7,716 nt of DNA, from the NCBI GenBank assembly GCA_025929005.1, contig JAICND010000056.1:1-7716 (forward strand), given 5' to 3'. The stretch is from Acidimicrobiia bacterium (GTDB lineage: Bacteria > Actinomycetota > Acidimicrobiia > Spongiisociales > ZC4RG35). Positions 5,900 through 7,716 of the stretch are shown here, piece by piece. Position 1 is the stretch's first letter; every line of letters starts with the position of its first letter. Under the pieces are notes generated by a model. That model was not told the DNA's origin. It saw nothing but the letters and a program-made list of their open reading frames with translations, and did not search any database. The position numbers and the translations under genes are program-made.

Positions 5900-7716
5900 T
5901 CACAACCAGAGGTTGCGCCTGTACGCCACTGGGTTGAGGCGACAGAGATCGGCCCTGCCGCCGGCCAGGGCGGTGTCGACCTCGTCCAATGTGAACAGAC
6001 CGCCGCCCACGATGGTTACAACCCCCGCCCGATTCCGGATCTCGTCGGAGAGGTTGATGAGATGGCCGCGACGGAAGGGCGGGTCGGCTTCGGGGACAGT
6101 GCCGCCGGCGGTGACTTCGATGGCGTCGACCCCCACCTCAGCCAAGATCCGGGCCGCTTCAACCGCATCGGCTGGTCTTGTGCCAGCGGGGTGCCAGTCG
6201 CTTGCCGACATGCGCACCACCAGTGGGCCCGGCCAGACTGAACGGACTGCTTCAACCACCGCCACCGGGACCCGAGTGCGGCCCACGATGTCACCACCCC
6301 AGGAGTCGGTTCGCAGGTTGGTCAAGGGCGAGAGAAAACTCGCCAGCAAACCGCCATCGGCAGCATCGATCATCAGGATCTCGTACCCGGCGAAGAGAGC
6401 ATTCTGGGCCCCCTCCTGGTAGCGCACCTTCAGAGTCTCAAAGTCGGCGTCACCCATCTGCCGGGGGGCGGGGTGGGCGGGCGAGTACGCGATCGGAGAA
6501 GATGCGATGGTCTCCCACCCATCTCGAAGGAGCGGGCGATCGAGACCGTGCTCAGGCGGCCTGGTTGATCCGCGCCGACCGGCATGGGTGAGGATAACTC
6601 CCAAGACTATGGGACTCTGGGCGGACACGGGTCCAATGGCGTCAATCATGGGATCGGCGGGGTGGCGACGACCAGCCGGGTCGACGGCAAAGCTACGGCT
6701 GAACACCAACCCCGCCCCCAACCCCGGCCCGGCCGCCACGATGCGATTTGGTATGAGAACGCCACCCAGGCGGATGGGGGCGAGGGAAGGACGGGTGATG
6801 ACCTCGCCGTACAAGTCATCTGAGACGAGGCGGTCGGCGGCCACGGTGAGCGCCGGGTCGCGCTGCTCCATGTCGGCATGGGTCACCCGCCCGCTCCGAG
6901 TCAGCAGGTTGAAGGCAAAGGTCTCGGGAGCCAGATCGAGATAGCGATCGACGTTCTCGAAGTAACGAGCGCTATCCATGGCCGCCTGCTGGAAACGAGC
7001 CACGGCCGGTTGGCGTCCCATCTCATACACGGCCAGGGCCGCGCTCACGTCATCCGGATTCCCAGTAAGGGCGTTGTGAAGGCCGGCGGCGTCTTCCATA
7101 GCCAGCTTCGTTCCCGACCCGATCGAGAAATGGGCCGTGTGAGCGGCGTCTCCCAACAGCACCACGTTCTTGTCGTGCCAGGTGCGGCATGAGAGGGTGG
7201 GGAAGTTGATCCACGTCGAACGGTTCGACTGGAGACGGCGGCCCCGGAGATGCTCGCCGAAGAGCGATTGGCAGAATGCGATGCTGGCCGCCTCGTCCGC
7301 CTGGTCGAGTCCCGCCCGTAGCCAGGTCGACTCGGTGCACTCGACGATGAAGGTCGATCCGTTGGCGTCATAGGGGTATCCGTGCACCTGGAACAGACCA
7401 TGGTCGGTCTGTTCGAAGATGAAAGTGAACGCGGCGAATGCGAAGGGTGCTCCCAGCCAGATGTAGCGGGTCGGGTGGATGACGAGACGCGGTCGAATGG
7501 CGCCTGATATCGCCGTGCGGAGCCGGCTGTTGACGCCATCGGCGGCAACCACGAGGTCATAGCCCTCGTCCAGGATCTCCGGTCCCCTCTCGGACTCGAA
7601 GTGGATGTCGACGCCGGTCTCGGTCGCCCGACCCTGCAGTACCGCCAGCAGCGTGCGGCGAGAAATAGCCGAGAAGCCGTGACCGTATGAGCGGAGCCGA
7701 AGACCGCGGTGACGAA
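5900..7716 (-). CDS. 2-Aminobenzoyl-CoA / salicylyl-CoA-type bifunctional flavin monooxygenase-OYE, N-terminus off window
   Basis: The frame is open to the right edge (604 complete codons visible; the GTG at 7552-7550 is internal). Full-length relatives have about 770 residues, so about 170 N-terminal residues, including GxGxxG, are missing. The N-terminal half is a class A FAD monooxygenase: GHGFSAISRRTLL (about 7670-7710), the DG motif DLVVAADGVNSRLR, and the GD motif VVLLGDAAHTAHFSIGSGTKLAMEDA (about 7085-7165). The C-terminal half is an Old Yellow Enzyme barrel: LGGVLIPNR, GVILTHAGRRGST, ASFLSPLTNLRTDSWGG and VGGGLF. This fusion is that of 2-aminobenzoyl-CoA monooxygenase/reductase, which makes 2-amino-5-oxocyclohex-1-enecarboxyl-CoA, and of salicylyl-CoA 5-hydroxylase. 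A kynurenine-pathway context favours the aminobenzoyl substrate. The OYE half has DAAD (D at 6365-6367 and 6356-6358) in place of the HxxH pair and a shortened segment after PNR (about 6700-6750), so reduction may be altered or lost. Confidence 0.9.
   Translation of the reverse strand, partial: RHRGLRLRSYGHGFSAISRRTLLAVLQGRATETGVDIHFESERGPEILDEGYDLVVAADGVNSRLRTAISGAIRPRLVIHPTRYIWLGAPFAFAAFTFIFEQTDHGLFQVHGYPYDANGSTFIVECTESTWLRAGLDQADEAASIAFCQSLFGEHLRGRRLQSNRSTWINFPTLSCRTWHDKNVVLLGDAAHTAHFSIGSGTKLAMEDAAGLHNALTGNPDDVSAALAVYEMGRQPAVARFQQAAMDSARYFENVDRYLDLAPETFAFNLLTRSGRVTHADMEQRDPALTVAADRLVSDDLYGEVITRPSLAPIRLGGVLIPNRIVAAGPGLGAGLVFSRSFAVDPAGRRHPADPMIDAIGPVSAQSPIVLGVILTHAGRRGSTRPPEHGLDRPLLRDGWETIASSPIAYSPAHPAPRQMGDADFETLKVRYQEGAQNALFAGYEILMIDAADGGLLASFLSPLTNLRTDSWGGDIVGRTRVPVAVVEAVRSVWPGPLVVRMSASDWHPAGTRPADAVEAARILAEVGVDAIEVTAGGTVPEADPPFRRGHLINLSDEIRNRAGVVTIVGGGLFTLDEVDTALAGGRADLCRLNPVAYRRNLWL

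Noticed and set aside
5444..6241. 265-codon plus-strand open frame opposite the crotonase and flavoprotein genes
   Set aside because: Antisense shadow with low-complexity Gly/Asp/Glu composition and no recognisable motif; the minus-strand frames carry the conserved motifs.

Overview
The window is compact, high-GC bacterial chromosome: eight protein genes, gaps of at most about 70 bases, and no RNA gene, mobile element, repeat array or CRISPR seen. The gene families (an animal-like long-form tryptophan dioxygenase, stand-alone TrpB2, a CitA-type citrate synthase with HGGAP and NVEF motifs, and a tiny two-helix membrane protein) suggest an Actinomycetota member, perhaps an uncultured acidimicrobial lineage. 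That placement is an inference from gene content and base composition, not a phylogenetic result.

Left part, plus strand (1-1867): the 3' end of a tryptophan 2,3-dioxygenase gene is joined by a GTGA overlap to a kynureninase-like fold-type I PLP enzyme. Centre, minus strand (1890-4454): a citrate synthase gene is followed by trpB2, separated by 66 bases and probably co-transcribed. trpB2 converges on the kynureninase-like gene. A 59-residue two-helix membrane protein gene (4483-4662, plus strand) lies between the citrate synthase gene and the next block. Right part, minus strand (4659-7716): a tight operon runs, in transcription order, from a large two-domain flavoprotein (FAD monooxygenase plus Old Yellow Enzyme domain, 2-aminobenzoyl-CoA monooxygenase/reductase family, N-terminus beyond the right edge), through a crotonase-fold protein, to a RidA-family protein.

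The two flanking blocks fit one pathway: tryptophan to N-formylkynurenine (dioxygenase), kynurenine to anthranilate (kynureninase-like), activation to 2-aminobenzoyl-CoA, then oxygenation, dearomatisation and ring cleavage as CoA thioesters (flavoprotein, crotonase, RidA). The products would enter central metabolism as acyl-CoAs and acetyl-CoA, next to a citrate synthase. The formamidase and the anthranilate-CoA ligase are not in the window and would have to lie outside it or elsewhere in the genome.

Several enzymes depart from the textbook form of their family. The reductase half of the flavoprotein has lost its substrate-binding His pair and part of its FMN-binding N-terminal region. The crotonase lacks both usual catalytic glutamates. 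The RidA protein has Met where imine deaminases have Arg. The citrate synthase has Glu for the catalytic Asp. These readings come from comparison with remembered family motifs and need real alignments. I see no wholly new system, but this variant of the anthraniloyl-CoA route is the part most worth pursuing.
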